A stretch of DNA of 64,000 bases from SZUA-309 sp965233675 (GCA_965233675.1 OZ247498.1:2108001-2172000), one strand, 5' to 3'. Counted from the stretch's first letter, positions 17,411-26,291 are shown. Notes: generated from the letters alone by a model not told the origin. Translations and numbers: made by a program.

Positions 17411-17442
17411 TGAAAGACCTGGAGGTTGAAAGACCTGGAGGT
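17411..17442. repeat. 16-bp duplication carrying an SD-like motif
   Basis: TGAAAGACCTGGAGGT occurs at 17411-17426 and again at 17427-17442. Each copy contains GGAGG, resembling a Shine-Dalgarno sequence. A further purine-rich stretch with AGGAGG (17455-17460) precedes the CYP153 ATG at 17473. The leader therefore has three ribosome-binding-like motifs in 50 bp; only the last is well placed for the annotated start. Confidence 0.85.
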
Positions 17443-17472
17443 CGAGAGATTGAGAGGAGGAGAGAGAAACCC

Positions 17473-18801
17473 ATGAGTGAAGCAACAGTAGAACAACCGG
17501 CGACCGAATTCAGAACCCCCGAACAGGAACAGGCCGCGGCCGGCGCCGGCGTACCGGCTGCCGCCGAGATGGCGCTCGCCGACATCAACCCGGTCAACGC
17601 CCACCTGTTTGCCGAGAACCGCTGGCAGGATCACTTCGCCCGGCTACGCAGGGAAGACCCCGTGCACTTCAACGAGATCAGCAGCGCCGGACGCTACTGG
17701 TCCCTGACCCGCTACAAAGACATCAAGGCCGTGGATGCGGATTTCGACAATTTCTCCTCCGCTTCCGGCATCACGCTCGGATTTGCCAAGGGCACTCAGT
17801 TACCTGAAGGCAGCATGATGCAGAGCGGTGCGAACAGCGCCTTCATTTCCCAGGACCCGCCACGGCACGACGAACAACGCAAGACCGTGCAGGGTGTTGT
17901 CGCACCCGCCAACCTGGTCAACCTGGAACCCCTCATCCGGGAGCGGACCGGCACGGTGCTGGACTCCCTGCCGGAGGGAGAGATGTTCGACTGGGTGGAC
18001 AACGTGTCCATCGAGCTCACCACCATGATGCTGGCGACCCTGTTCGATTTTCCTTTCGATGATCGGCGCAAACTCACCCGCTGGTCCGACATCGTCTTCG
18101 CCATCCCGGAACCCGGCGGCATCGTCGAGACCCAGACGCAGAAACGGGAGGAGTTCATGGAGTGCGTGCAGTACTTCGCCGGACTCTGGGAGGAACGCCG
18201 TGAGAATCCCGGCAACGACCTCATCTCCATGCTGGTGCATGGTGAAGCCACCCGGGACTTTCCGGTGACCGATCACCTCGGCAACCTGCTGCTGCTCATC
18301 GTCGGCGGCAACGACACCACCCGGAACACCATGTCCGGCAGCGTGTATGCGTTGAACAAGTTCCCGGAGCAGTACGACAAACTCATCGCGAATCCAGCGT
18401 TGATACCGCAGATGGTCGCTGAGGTGATCCGCTGGCAGACGCCGCTGTCCTACATGCGACGAACGGCCGTTCGCGACGTCGAAATCGGCGGCAAGCAGAT
18501 CAGAAAGGACGACCAGGTGCTGATGTGGTACGTCTCAGGTAACCGGGACGAGGACGTCTTTCCAAACGCGGATGCACTGGATATCGAACGGCCGAACGCC
18601 CGACAGCACCTCTCCTTCGGTTTCGGCATCCACCGCTGCATGGGTAACCGGCTGGCGGAGCTGCAACTGCGCGTGCTCTGGGAAGAGATCCTCAAGCGCT
18701 TCGAAAGGATCGAAGTACAGGAGGAACCGAACCGCACGCTGTCTTCCTTCGTGAAGGGCTATACCCGGCTGCCGGTGAAGCTGACGCGCAAGGCGGTCTG
18801 A
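17473..18801 (+). CDS. CYP153-type cytochrome P450 (copy 1)
   Basis: A 442-residue soluble P450. The I-helix is LLLIVGGNDTTRNTMSG, the K-helix ExxR is EVIRW, and the heme loop is FGFGIHRCMGNRLAE with the axial Cys at about 389. The N-terminal block (DINPVNAHLFAENRW... LRREDPVHFNE), FPFDDRRKLTRWSD and the ending SSFVKGYTRLPVKLT match remembered CYP153 alkane terminal hydroxylases. Such enzymes add a hydroxyl to the end carbon of medium-chain alkanes or fatty acids and need a ferredoxin and ferredoxin reductase; neither is in this window. It has a glutamate/alanine-rich N-terminal extension. The divergent TetR and site A suggest ligand-dependent control. Confidence 0.9.
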   Translation: MSEATVEQPATEFRTPEQEQAAAGAGVPAAAEMALADINPVNAHLFAENRWQDHFARLRREDPVHFNEISSAGRYWSLTRYKDIKAVDADFDNFSSASGITLGFAKGTQLPEGSMMQSGANSAFISQDPPRHDEQRKTVQGVVAPANLVNLEPLIRERTGTVLDSLPEGEMFDWVDNVSIELTTMMLATLFDFPFDDRRKLTRWSDIVFAIPEPGGIVETQTQKREEFMECVQYFAGLWEERRENPGNDLISMLVHGEATRDFPVTDHLGNLLLLIVGGNDTTRNTMSGSVYALNKFPEQYDKLIANPALIPQMVAEVIRWQTPLSYMRRTAVRDVEIGGKQIRKDDQVLMWYVSGNRDEDVFPNADALDIERPNARQHLSFGFGIHRCMGNRLAELQLRVLWEEILKRFERIEVQEEPNRTLSSFVKGYTRLPVKLTRKAV

Positions 18802-18819
18802 GAGGGATGGCGGCCGGGC

Positions 18820-19431
18820 TCAGGCAGCCGCTTCTTCCAGATCCCTGAGCGTTTCTTTGCCGAAGTAGATCTCGTCGCCCAGCAGGAAAGTGGGAGCGCC
18901 GAAGGCGCCCCGCTCCACCGCGGCGTTGGTGGTATCGATCAGGCGTTGCTTCACTTCTGGTTCTGCAATACCGGCGAGAATGTCCGCGGCCGGCAGGTCG
19001 TATTCCTCCAGTGCCGCAGAAAACACGGCCAGTTCGTCCATCTTCCGCGGGCTGCCCCACATGCAGTCGAACATCGCGTTCACATATTTCTGATAGAAGT
19101 CCGTACCCCGAGCGAAAGTGGCGCCCCGCATCATCATCAGCGTGTTCACGGGAAAGTCCGGGTTATGCTCAAACCGCGCCACCGGATAGCGCTGCAGCCA
19201 GCGCCGCGTTTCTATCTGCCGGTACTCCGGCTTGTTCAACACCCCCTGCAGGGAAACGGCGGGAGAGACGTTGTTCGTGGCTTTGAAGATCCCGCCCAGC
19301 AGCACCGGCACATACTCGAACCGCAGATCCGAACGCGATTCGATCTGTGGGATCACGCAGTGGCTGTAATACGCGTTCGGGCTACCGAAGTCATAGAGAA
19401 AGTCGACGGTCGTGGGCATGGCGATACTCAT
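18820..19431 (-). CDS. DsbA-family / 2-hydroxychromene-2-carboxylate isomerase-like
   Basis: A 203-residue thioredoxin-fold protein. The N-terminus VDFLYDFGSPNAYYSHCVIPQI has the D-[FY]-x-S-P-x-[AS]-Y motif of the kappa-GST-like HCCA isomerase group, where Ser replaces the thiol of DsbA. An inserted helical domain (about 50-150) follows, then GAFGAPTFLLGDEIYFGKETL, where the cis-Pro and the G-x-P-[TS]-F pattern are typical. It probably uses glutathione to isomerise or conjugate an aromatic or other organic intermediate. It is convergent with CYP153-1 (18-bp gap). The substrate is unknown. Confidence 0.85.
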   Translation of the reverse strand: MSIAMPTTVDFLYDFGSPNAYYSHCVIPQIESRSDLRFEYVPVLLGGIFKATNNVSPAVSLQGVLNKPEYRQIETRRWLQRYPVARFEHNPDFPVNTLMMMRGATFARGTDFYQKYVNAMFDCMWGSPRKMDELAVFSAALEEYDLPAADILAGIAEPEVKQRLIDTTNAAVERGAFGAPTFLLGDEIYFGKETLRDLEEAAA

Positions 19432-19536
19432 GTTGGGTTCAGAACGGGGTTGATACCGACCATGGTTTCACTATGAGTTTCGTCATGCAACCATTAATTC
19501 CATTACTAAAGCGACGATCACATCAATTGATGCCGA

Positions 19537-20643
19537 CTAGAGGCTGAAGAAGGCAGTCAGCAGGTCGGCCACCGTTTCCGGGCGCTCCTGCTGCACCCAG
19601 TGCCCGGCACCCGGCAGCAGATGCAGTCCGCGGAAATCGACGCAGACGCGATCGGCCATGGCCTCGAGCGCACCCGGGGTCTGGTGGATGCCCCAGTCCT
19701 GCCTGCCACCGATGAACAGCGCCGGGACGGTGATCTGCGCACCGCCGTACAGCCTCAACGACTGGCTCTCCGCTGCCGATGTGGCGGCCCGATACCAGTT
19801 CAGGCCACCCTGAAATCCGGTTCGGGCGAACTCACCGCTGTAGAACGCCAGTGCGTCCGCGCTCAGCCAGGTGTGGAGTTGCTCGAGATCCTCACCCGCA
19901 CAATCCGCATCCACCGCCTCGGCCATGGTCAGCGACCGCGGCAGCAGGTAGTAGTTCGGCATCTGCGCCAGAGACGTGGCCGCCCAGGCTGCCAGTGGCT
20001 GCGGGTCGTTGCCTGGCCAGAGTCCGCTCTTCAGGTAGTAGTAGCCGGCAAGAAAGCGATCAAGTCCCTGGGCGCAGTTCATCATGTCGGCGTTGGCCGG
20101 TTCGGTCGCGTAATACCACTGATAGTGCTTGCGGGGTTCCGGCAACTCCGCCAGCTCCGCTTCGATATCCCGTCTGGATCCGCGGCCGAATTCCGGCGCG
20201 CCCCCGAAAGGCGCACTCATCATCACCAGCCGGTTGAACACATCCGGCCGGATCAGCGCGCACCAGGCTGCCACCGGGGAACCGAAATCATGCCCCACCA
20301 CGCCGTGCAGCGCCTCGATACCCAGCGCAGACAGTAATGCCAGCTGATCGAGCACCAGCGATGGCATGCGGTAAGGGGCAAGATCCACCTCATAACCTTC
20401 TGCCCAGCCAACCGTGCGGCCATACCCCCGCTGGTCCGGCGCAATGACCCGATAGCCTGCAGCGGCGAGCGCCGGCATGACCTTCCGCCAGCTGAACGCC
20501 AGTTCCGGGAAACCGTGCAGCAGCAGCACGGCCGGCTGCTCTGCCCGACCGGCTTCCAGATAGTGCAGGCTCAGACCGTTTGCGGTTTCAATCCGCCGGC
20601 TCTCGATCCCAGCCGGCAGAATCTCCTGAATATCCCCGTCCAC
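19537..20643 (-). CDS. Epoxide hydrolase-like alpha/beta hydrolase
   Basis: A 368-residue alpha/beta-hydrolase. It shows the oxyanion/HGFP motif (LLLHGFPELAFSW), the PDQRGYGRT segment and the nucleophile elbow VGHDFGSPVA with Asp as nucleophile, as in epoxide hydrolases. The catalytic His is likely in LLPGAGHWVQQERPE near the C-terminus, and a cap domain covers about 150-290. It would open an epoxide to a diol through an ester intermediate. The start is a GTG at 20643, five bases after the SelO stop on the same strand, so co-transcription with SelO is likely. The nearby P450 makes a role with oxygenated products plausible but unproven. Confidence 0.85.
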   Translation of the reverse strand: MDGDIQEILPAGIESRRIETANGLSLHYLEAGRAEQPAVLLLHGFPELAFSWRKVMPALAAAGYRVIAPDQRGYGRTVGWAEGYEVDLAPYRMPSLVLDQLALLSALGIEALHGVVGHDFGSPVAAWCALIRPDVFNRLVMMSAPFGGAPEFGRGSRRDIEAELAELPEPRKHYQWYYATEPANADMMNCAQGLDRFLAGYYYLKSGLWPGNDPQPLAAWAATSLAQMPNYYLLPRSLTMAEAVDADCAGEDLEQLHTWLSADALAFYSGEFARTGFQGGLNWYRAATSAAESQSLRLYGGAQITVPALFIGGRQDWGIHQTPGALEAMADRVCVDFRGLHLLPGAGHWVQQERPETVADLLTAFFSL

Positions 20644-20648
20644 TCGGG

Positions 20649-22061
20649 TCAGGTACCGCAGAACGTCTGCGTCACACGTTCGTCCGGGGCCGGTGGCTCG
20701 GCATAGGCGCTCAGCCCTGCCTGCACTTCGAAAGGTTCGGCGAGTACGGCCAGCAGATCCTCGAAGACCGACAGATCCCCTTCCACGGCCCGTTCGATGG
20801 CCTGTTCCACCCGATGGTTACGTGGGATGTACAACGGATTCACCGCATTCATACGGGCCTGCGTCTGCTCTGTCGGCTGTTCCCCAAGCCGTTCCCGCCA
20901 GCGCACTTCCACTTCTCCGAACCGGGGCGCATCGGTCGCAGCCGCTCGATCAGCCAGGGCCCGGAAGCTCAGGGTGTAGTCCAGACCGTCTTTCTCCAGG
21001 TGGCTGAGCCAGTCACGGATGAGTTCAGCATCCTCCGCCCGGGCATCCGCCAGGCCGAGCTTCTGGCGCATTTTCGCCAGGTAGGCTGCCTCGTAGATCT
21101 GCGGATATTCACTGAGCACGCCTTCCAGAGCTTCCCGGGGCACTTCGAGAATCAGCAGGGTTTCAGCCAGGCGGGCGAGATTCCACTGCCCGATGGCCGG
21201 TTGATTCCCATAGGCATAGCGGCCCTGCTGATCGATCGAGGAGAACGTCTTCCCGAAACTGAATTCATCCAGAAAGGCGGCGGGACCGTAGTCGATGGTT
21301 TCGCCGGAGATCGTCGTGTTGTCCGTATTCATCACCCCATGGATGAAACCCACAGACATCCAGTGCGCAATGAGTTCCGCCTGTCGCACCATGACCGCCT
21401 GGAAAAAAGCAGGCAGCGGGGCCTGCGCCCCACGCGCATCGGGGTAGTGTCGGTCGATCGCGTACTCAGCCAGTGTGCGAACGGCCTCCGCATCCTGCCG
21501 CGCAGCGAAATACTGAAAGGTGCCCACCCGGAGATGGCTTGCCGCCACGCGGGTAAAGACCGCGCCGGGCAACGGTGTTTCCCGATACACGGTTTCTCCC
21601 GTCGCCACGGCTGCCAGTGCCCGGGTGGTCGGCACACCCAGTCGCTGCATGGCTTCGCTCAGAAGGTATTCCCGGAGCACCGGGCCGAGCCAGGAACGGC
21701 CATCACCGCCCCGGGAGAAAGGCGTACGTCCCGAACCTTTGAGCTGCAGATCGAAACGGCGGCCCTGGTCGTCGAAGATCTCACCGAGAAGCACCGCCCG
21801 ACCATCACCCAGTTGCGGTGTGAAGCCACCGAACTGATGGCCGGCATAGGCCTGGGCGATGGGTTCGCTGCCGGGCAATGGGTCCATGCCGGAGAACGTC
21901 CGGGCCAGCGCCTGCCGATCCTCGCCCAGCCCACCGAGGCCCAGTTGCACAGCGAGCGATTGATTCCAGGCCAGGAGTTCCGGCCCGGCAACGGATTCCG
22001 GCGCCACATGGGCGTAGAAAGACGCGGGCAATCGGGCGTAGCTGTTGTCGAATGCAATCAT
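20649..22061 (-). CDS. selO: SelO protein adenylyltransferase
   Basis: A 470-residue protein, close to the ~480 of the bacterial YdiU/SelO family. Characteristic blocks include AQAYAGHQFGGFTPQLGDGRAVLLGE, DLQLKGSGRTPFSRGGDGR (the Lys and Arg bind the phosphates of inverted ATP) and HGVMNTDNTTISGETIDYGPAAF, which carries the metal/catalytic Asn and Asp. SelO is a pseudokinase fold that attaches AMP to Ser/Thr/Tyr of proteins and links to redox stress. The protein ends TFCGT; a Cys near the C-terminus (Sec in some animals) is a family feature. It is divergent from the sulfatase gene across an unusual T-tract repeat. Confidence 0.95.
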   Translation of the reverse strand: MIAFDNSYARLPASFYAHVAPESVAGPELLAWNQSLAVQLGLGGLGEDRQALARTFSGMDPLPGSEPIAQAYAGHQFGGFTPQLGDGRAVLLGEIFDDQGRRFDLQLKGSGRTPFSRGGDGRSWLGPVLREYLLSEAMQRLGVPTTRALAAVATGETVYRETPLPGAVFTRVAASHLRVGTFQYFAARQDAEAVRTLAEYAIDRHYPDARGAQAPLPAFFQAVMVRQAELIAHWMSVGFIHGVMNTDNTTISGETIDYGPAAFLDEFSFGKTFSSIDQQGRYAYGNQPAIGQWNLARLAETLLILEVPREALEGVLSEYPQIYEAAYLAKMRQKLGLADARAEDAELIRDWLSHLEKDGLDYTLSFRALADRAAATDAPRFGEVEVRWRERLGEQPTEQTQARMNAVNPLYIPRNHRVEQAIERAVEGDLSVFEDLLAVLAEPFEVQAGLSAYAEPPAPDERVTQTFCGT

Positions 22062-22137
22062 AGGCTGCAGCTTATGCCGGGCCCGGTGTTCGACTCAACG
22101 TATTCGGTCCTATGTATTCGTCCAATTTATTCGGTCC

Positions 22138-22190
22138 TTTTTTTTCGGTCTTTTTTTTCCGGTCTTTTTTTTCCGGTCTTTTTTTTGGTC
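22138..22190. repeat. Phased T8-tract repeat between selO and a sulfatase gene
   Basis: Four runs of exactly eight T (22138-22145, 22151-22158, 22165-22172, 22179-22186) are separated by CGGTC, CCGGTC, CCGGTC and followed by GGTC, giving a 13-14-bp period. Degenerate units (TATTCGGTCC) lie just upstream. It is in the 208-bp divergent gap between selO (start 22061) and the sulfatase (start 22270). On the minus strand these are A8 tracts, which could bend DNA or act like UP elements. Confidence 0.85.
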
Positions 22191-22269
22191 AGGGCGACCG
22201 AACCTGCAGGCACCATTTTCTGGAGCGGTTACGTTAAAGTGCTCTCTGGACAGGGGTGAGAGGGTATCG

Positions 22270-23874
22270 ATGCAGACATTGTGTGCAGCCGGCCGGCTGG
22301 CAGTATTCAGTCTGTGCGTCATCGCGGCGTCAGCAACCGCATCTTCCGGGCAGCCGAACATCATCTTCGTGCTGACAGACGATCAGCGCTTCGACGAAGT
22401 GGGCTTCCTGAACCCGGTGCTGGACACGCCGAACATGGACGCACTCGCCGAACGCGGCGTGCACTTTCAGAATGCCTTCGTCACCACCTCGCTGTGCTCG
22501 CCAAGCCGGGCCAGCATCCTGACCGGACAGATGATGCACAATCACGGCGTGGTGGATAACAACCGTCCGCTGCCAGCGGGACTGGAGCTGTTTCCGGCGC
22601 GCCTGCAACGGGCCGGCTACCAGACCGCCTTCGTCGGCAAGTGGCACATGGGAGGCCGGATCTCCGAGCCGCGACCGGAGTTCGACTACTGGGTCAGCTT
22701 CCCGGGCCAGGGAACCTACTATCCCACCAACGCGTTCGGCCAGACCACCGTATTGACCGTGAACGGCGAGAAGATTCCCCAGAAGGGCTATATCACCGAC
22801 GAACTCACGGATTATGCGCTGAACTTTCTGGAACAACGGGACCGGGATCGACCGTTCTTCCTTTATCTCTCCCACAAAGCCGTGCACGCCAGCTTCGAGC
22901 CTGCCGAACGGCACGCCAATCAGTACGCGGACGCAGACATTCAGCTGGGTGAGGCACCGCCTGCCGACGCAGACGTCCCGATGTGGGTGAGGAATCAGCA
23001 GAACAGCTGGCACGGAAACGAGTTTCCCTACCACAGCGACCTGCCGCTCCGGGATTTCAAGCGTCAGTATCATCGAGCGTTGTCGGCGGTGGACGACAGT
23101 CTCGGGCGGCTGCAGTCCTGGCTCGAGCAGGAAGGACTCGAAAAGGACACCGTGCTGGTGCTGATGGGCGACAACGGTTTTCTGTTCGGCGAGCACGGTC
23201 TGATCGACAAGCGCAACGCCTACGAAGCGTCCATCCGCGTGCCCCTGCTGATCTCGGCGCCGGGTCTGTACGGTCCGGGCCAGACGGTGACGAGCATGGT
23301 GGCGAACATCGATATCGCACCCACCCTGCTGACCCTGGCCGGCGCCGAACTGCCCCAGCACTATGATGGCCTGAGCTTCGCCCATCTGCCTCAGGCACCG
23401 TCAGAATCGCCCGAGCGGGCGCCCGCCTCCCTACGGGATGCGCTCACCTACGAGTACTACTGGGAATTCAACTACCCGCAGACACCAACGACCTTCGCCC
23501 TGCGTACGGACCGCTACAAGTACATTCAGTACCATGGCGTATGGGATACGGAAGAACTCTACGATCTGGCGTCCGACCCGGGTGAAACGAAGAATCTGAT
23601 TGAAGATCCAGCCCTGCTCGAACTGAAGATCGAGATGCGGCAACAACTGTACACGTCACTCGCCGACCGCCAGGGCGCACACGCCATTCCCTTCACGAGA
23701 AAGTTCAATCAGGGTGCGGTGTTCCGGCATACGGACCGATCCCGGGCAGCCGAATACCCGGAAAAATGGCTGCGAACGGGGGATGCGCCGGATCGCTGGG
23801 AGCATATCCTGCCGGACTCTCCGCAGAAGGCAGAGCAGCTGAAAGCTGTCGATCAGGCACTCAGGAACCGGTGA
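22270..23874 (+). CDS. Secreted sulfatase (copy 1)
   Basis: The start is set at the ATG at 22270, with GGGTGAGAGGG upstream and a proper signal peptide (LAVFSLCVIAASATASSG); the frame is open further upstream but that part only translates the T-tract repeat. The 534-residue enzyme has metal-binding NIIFVLTDDQR near the N-terminus and the sulfatase signature CSPSRASILTG (Cys76), where Cys is converted to formylglycine. GKWHMGG and LMGDNGFLFGEHG are further active-site segments. It removes sulfate esters from a polysaccharide or small molecule in the periplasm. A second sulfatase follows after 7 bp. No sulfatase-maturing enzyme gene is in the window. Confidence 0.92.
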   Translation: MQTLCAAGRLAVFSLCVIAASATASSGQPNIIFVLTDDQRFDEVGFLNPVLDTPNMDALAERGVHFQNAFVTTSLCSPSRASILTGQMMHNHGVVDNNRPLPAGLELFPARLQRAGYQTAFVGKWHMGGRISEPRPEFDYWVSFPGQGTYYPTNAFGQTTVLTVNGEKIPQKGYITDELTDYALNFLEQRDRDRPFFLYLSHKAVHASFEPAERHANQYADADIQLGEAPPADADVPMWVRNQQNSWHGNEFPYHSDLPLRDFKRQYHRALSAVDDSLGRLQSWLEQEGLEKDTVLVLMGDNGFLFGEHGLIDKRNAYEASIRVPLLISAPGLYGPGQTVTSMVANIDIAPTLLTLAGAELPQHYDGLSFAHLPQAPSESPERAPASLRDALTYEYYWEFNYPQTPTTFALRTDRYKYIQYHGVWDTEELYDLASDPGETKNLIEDPALLELKIEMRQQLYTSLADRQGAHAIPFTRKFNQGAVFRHTDRSRAAEYPEKWLRTGDAPDRWEHILPDSPQKAEQLKAVDQALRNR

Positions 23875-23881
23875 CAGACTT

Positions 23882-25444
23882 ATGATCAGATCCATGTCCA
23901 ACGCTCTATGGGCGGCCGTCTTCCCGGTCACCTTTCCGATCACCTTTCCGATCACCTTTCTGGTCATTTTGCTGATCACCTTGATCGTCCCGTTGCTGCT
24001 TCCACAGGCGGCATGGGCCGAGTCTGAGGCGCCCAGACCCAATGTGATCATCTTCTTCACGGACGACCTGGGTTATGGCGACCTGGGCAGCTACGGTCAC
24101 CCCTACATCCGCACACCGAACCTGGATGCACTGGCGGACGAGGGACAGCGCTGGACCGACTTCTATGTTGCCGCGCCTGTCTGCTCACCCAGCCGTGGCG
24201 CCCTGCTGACCGGAAAGCTGCCGAAACGTACCGGCCTCTGGGGACGTCACCTCGGCGTTTTCTTCCCTGACGCACGCGGCGGCATGCCGTCGGCAGAACG
24301 CACACTGCCGGAAGCGCTGAAAGAAGCGGGCTACCGCACCGGAATCATCGGCAAATGGCACCTTGGCGACGCCCCGGAGTATCTGCCCACCCGGCATGGT
24401 TTCGACTACTGGTACGGCCTGCCCTATTCGAATGACATGGACTGGGCAGAGGGCCCCAACTTTGACGAACTGCTCGCCATGCGGGCCAGAGGCCAGGGTG
24501 ACGCACTCCAGGCGCTGTTTGCTGCCCGGCAGGCGCTCTACGCGAACCCGCCCGTCGATGGCTGGAACGTGCCCCTGCTCCGGAGCCGGAAAACGGCAGA
24601 GGGCTATCGCGACGAAACGGTCGAAGTACGTGCCGATCAGCCACAGCTCACAAAGAATCACACGGAAGAAGCCCTGGCCTTCATCGAGGCGGACCGCGAT
24701 ACACCGTTCTTCCTCTATATGCCATACAGCATGCCGCATACGCCGCTGTTCCGTTCCGAGGCATTCGCCGGACGCAGTCTGGGTGGCCGGTATGGGGATG
24801 TGATCGAGGAGATTGACTGGAGCGTCGGCAGGATCATCGAACGATTGAAGTCGCTCGATATCGCCGAAAACACCCTCGTGATCTTCACCTCGGACAACGG
24901 GCCCTGGTTGACCATGAACCAGCACAGCGGCAGCGCCGGGTTGCTTCGGCACGGCAAGAACACCACCTTCGAAGGCGGCATGCGGGTGCCGGCCATTTTC
25001 TGGTGGCCGGGCAAACTGAATTCCGGCGTGGTCAGCGATATAGGCTCAACGCTGGATGTGTACGTCACAGTGCTGGATCTCGCCGGAGTGGAACCGACTC
25101 CGGGCGTTGACGGCCTGGACCTCAGCGACACGCTGCTCGCCGGCGAGCCGAGCCCGAGAACCACCTTCCCTTACTACAATCGCGGCGAATTGCGGGCCTA
25201 CAGATCCGGCAGCTTCAAACTCCATCTCATCACCGAAGGTGCCTATGGACAGCCACCGGAGCGCACCGAGCATGAGCCGCCCGTGCTCTTCAATCTCGCC
25301 GATGATCCTGCCGAGAAATTTGATGTGGCCCACCGCTATCCGGAAGTGGTGGCCGACATACTGCGCAGGATCGACGCACACCGATCCGGCATGACGGAGC
25401 AGCCACCGCTGTTCGATCTGCCCCTGCAGGGCATCATCGAGTAA
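23882..25444 (+). CDS. Secreted sulfatase (copy 2)
   Basis: A 520-residue sulfatase starting 7 bp after copy 1. A long hydrophobic N-terminus contains a 12-bp repeat (PVTFPITFPITF) and ends at QAAWAESEA. The metal site NVIIFFTDDLGYGD and the signature CSPSRGALLTG (Cys101, formylglycine precursor) are intact, with GKWHLGD and FTSDNGPW further on, as in arylsulfatase A-like enzymes. It would hydrolyse sulfate esters outside the cytoplasm. Sequence and loop differences from copy 1 suggest a different substrate. The pair looks like an operon, with the SDR gene 55 bp further. Confidence 0.92.
   Translation: MIRSMSNALWAAVFPVTFPITFPITFLVILLITLIVPLLLPQAAWAESEAPRPNVIIFFTDDLGYGDLGSYGHPYIRTPNLDALADEGQRWTDFYVAAPVCSPSRGALLTGKLPKRTGLWGRHLGVFFPDARGGMPSAERTLPEALKEAGYRTGIIGKWHLGDAPEYLPTRHGFDYWYGLPYSNDMDWAEGPNFDELLAMRARGQGDALQALFAARQALYANPPVDGWNVPLLRSRKTAEGYRDETVEVRADQPQLTKNHTEEALAFIEADRDTPFFLYMPYSMPHTPLFRSEAFAGRSLGGRYGDVIEEIDWSVGRIIERLKSLDIAENTLVIFTSDNGPWLTMNQHSGSAGLLRHGKNTTFEGGMRVPAIFWWPGKLNSGVVSDIGSTLDVYVTVLDLAGVEPTPGVDGLDLSDTLLAGEPSPRTTFPYYNRGELRAYRSGSFKLHLITEGAYGQPPERTEHEPPVLFNLADDPAEKFDVAHRYPEVVADILRRIDAHRSGMTEQPPLFDLPLQGIIE
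23929..23964 (+). repeat. 12-bp in-frame repeat in a signal peptide
   Basis: CACCTTTCCGAT at 23929-23940 and 23941-23952 is followed by CACCTTTCTGGT (23953-23964) and weaker copies to about 23988. Each unit adds four hydrophobic residues to the N-terminal segment of sulfatase 2, so changes in copy number would alter signal-peptide length without a frameshift. Confidence 0.8.
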
Positions 25445-25499
25445 CCCCTGTACGGATCACCCCGATCATCCCGTTTACACATACTCAGGAGAACAGACC

Positions 25500-26285
25500 A
25501 TGGGAGACAGAGTCGCAGGAAAAGTCGCGCTGATCAGCGGCGGTGCCTCAGGCATCGGCCGGGGTTGTGCCGAAAGACTGGCGGAAGAAGGCGCGCACGT
25601 TGTGCTCACGGATATCCAGGATGACATGGGCGCGGAGACCGTAAGCGGCATTCTCGCGGCAGGTGGATCCGCGGAGTACCTGCACCATGATGTGACCAGC
25701 GAAGCGGCCTGGATCGAGGTGATCGGCCAGGTCCAGGCCAGCCACGGCGGCCTGCACATCCTGGTCAACAACGCAGGCATCGGTATCGCCTCGCCCATCG
25801 TCGAGATGTCGCTCGATGACTGGCAGCGACAGCAGGCCATCAATCTGGATGGCGTCTTCCTGGGCCTCAAGCATGGCATTCCGCTCATCCGCGACAGTGG
25901 CGGCGGCTCCATCATCAACATTTCATCCGTGGCCGGCATCAAGGGCGCGCCGGGACTCTCCGCATACAACGCGACCAAGGGCGGCGTGCGCCTGCTGACC
26001 AAGGGTGTTGCGCTGGAGTGTGCTCAGGCCCGCTGGAATGTGCGGGTGAATTCCGTGCATCCCGGCACCATCAACACGCCGATCTGGACCACGGAAGGTG
26101 CGCTGAGGATGGCGGAGGAAGGCAGCAACCGGGTGGACATCGAAACCATGGCCGAGCTTGGCGTGCCGACCGGCGTGGTGGGCCAGCCAAGAGATATCGC
26201 CAACGGGGTGCTGTTCCTCGCCAGCGACGAGTCATCCTACATGACCGGCACCGAACTCGTGATCGATGCCGGCATGTGTGCCTGA
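25500..26285 (+). CDS. Short-chain dehydrogenase/reductase
   Basis: A 261-residue classical SDR. The nucleotide-binding motif is ALISGGASGIGRG (about 10-22), the NNAG motif is ILVNNAGIG, and the catalytic Ser-Tyr-Lys are in INISSVAGIKGAPGLSAYNATKGG. Asp38 in LTDIQDD after strand 2 points to NAD(H). It oxidises or reduces an alcohol/ketone; the C-terminal GVLFLASDESSYMTGTELVIDAG is typical. The ribosome-binding site AGGAGA is well placed. It follows the sulfatase pair by 55 bp, perhaps in the same transcript, and abuts the convergent GST gene (6-bp gap). The substrate is unknown. Confidence 0.93.
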   Translation: MGDRVAGKVALISGGASGIGRGCAERLAEEGAHVVLTDIQDDMGAETVSGILAAGGSAEYLHHDVTSEAAWIEVIGQVQASHGGLHILVNNAGIGIASPIVEMSLDDWQRQQAINLDGVFLGLKHGIPLIRDSGGGSIINISSVAGIKGAPGLSAYNATKGGVRLLTKGVALECAQARWNVRVNSVHPGTINTPIWTTEGALRMAEEGSNRVDIETMAELGVPTGVVGQPRDIANGVLFLASDESSYMTGTELVIDAGMCA

Positions 26286-26291
26286 TTCAAC

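Noticed and set aside
20580..22259. 559-codon plus-strand open frame opposite selO
   Set aside because: SelO on the minus strand has all family motifs, and this frame ends in the T-tract repeat.
22045..22269. Longer N-terminus for sulfatase 1
   Set aside because: It would translate the T-tract repeat as poly-Phe and lose the signal peptide; the ATG at 22270 has a good ribosome-binding site.
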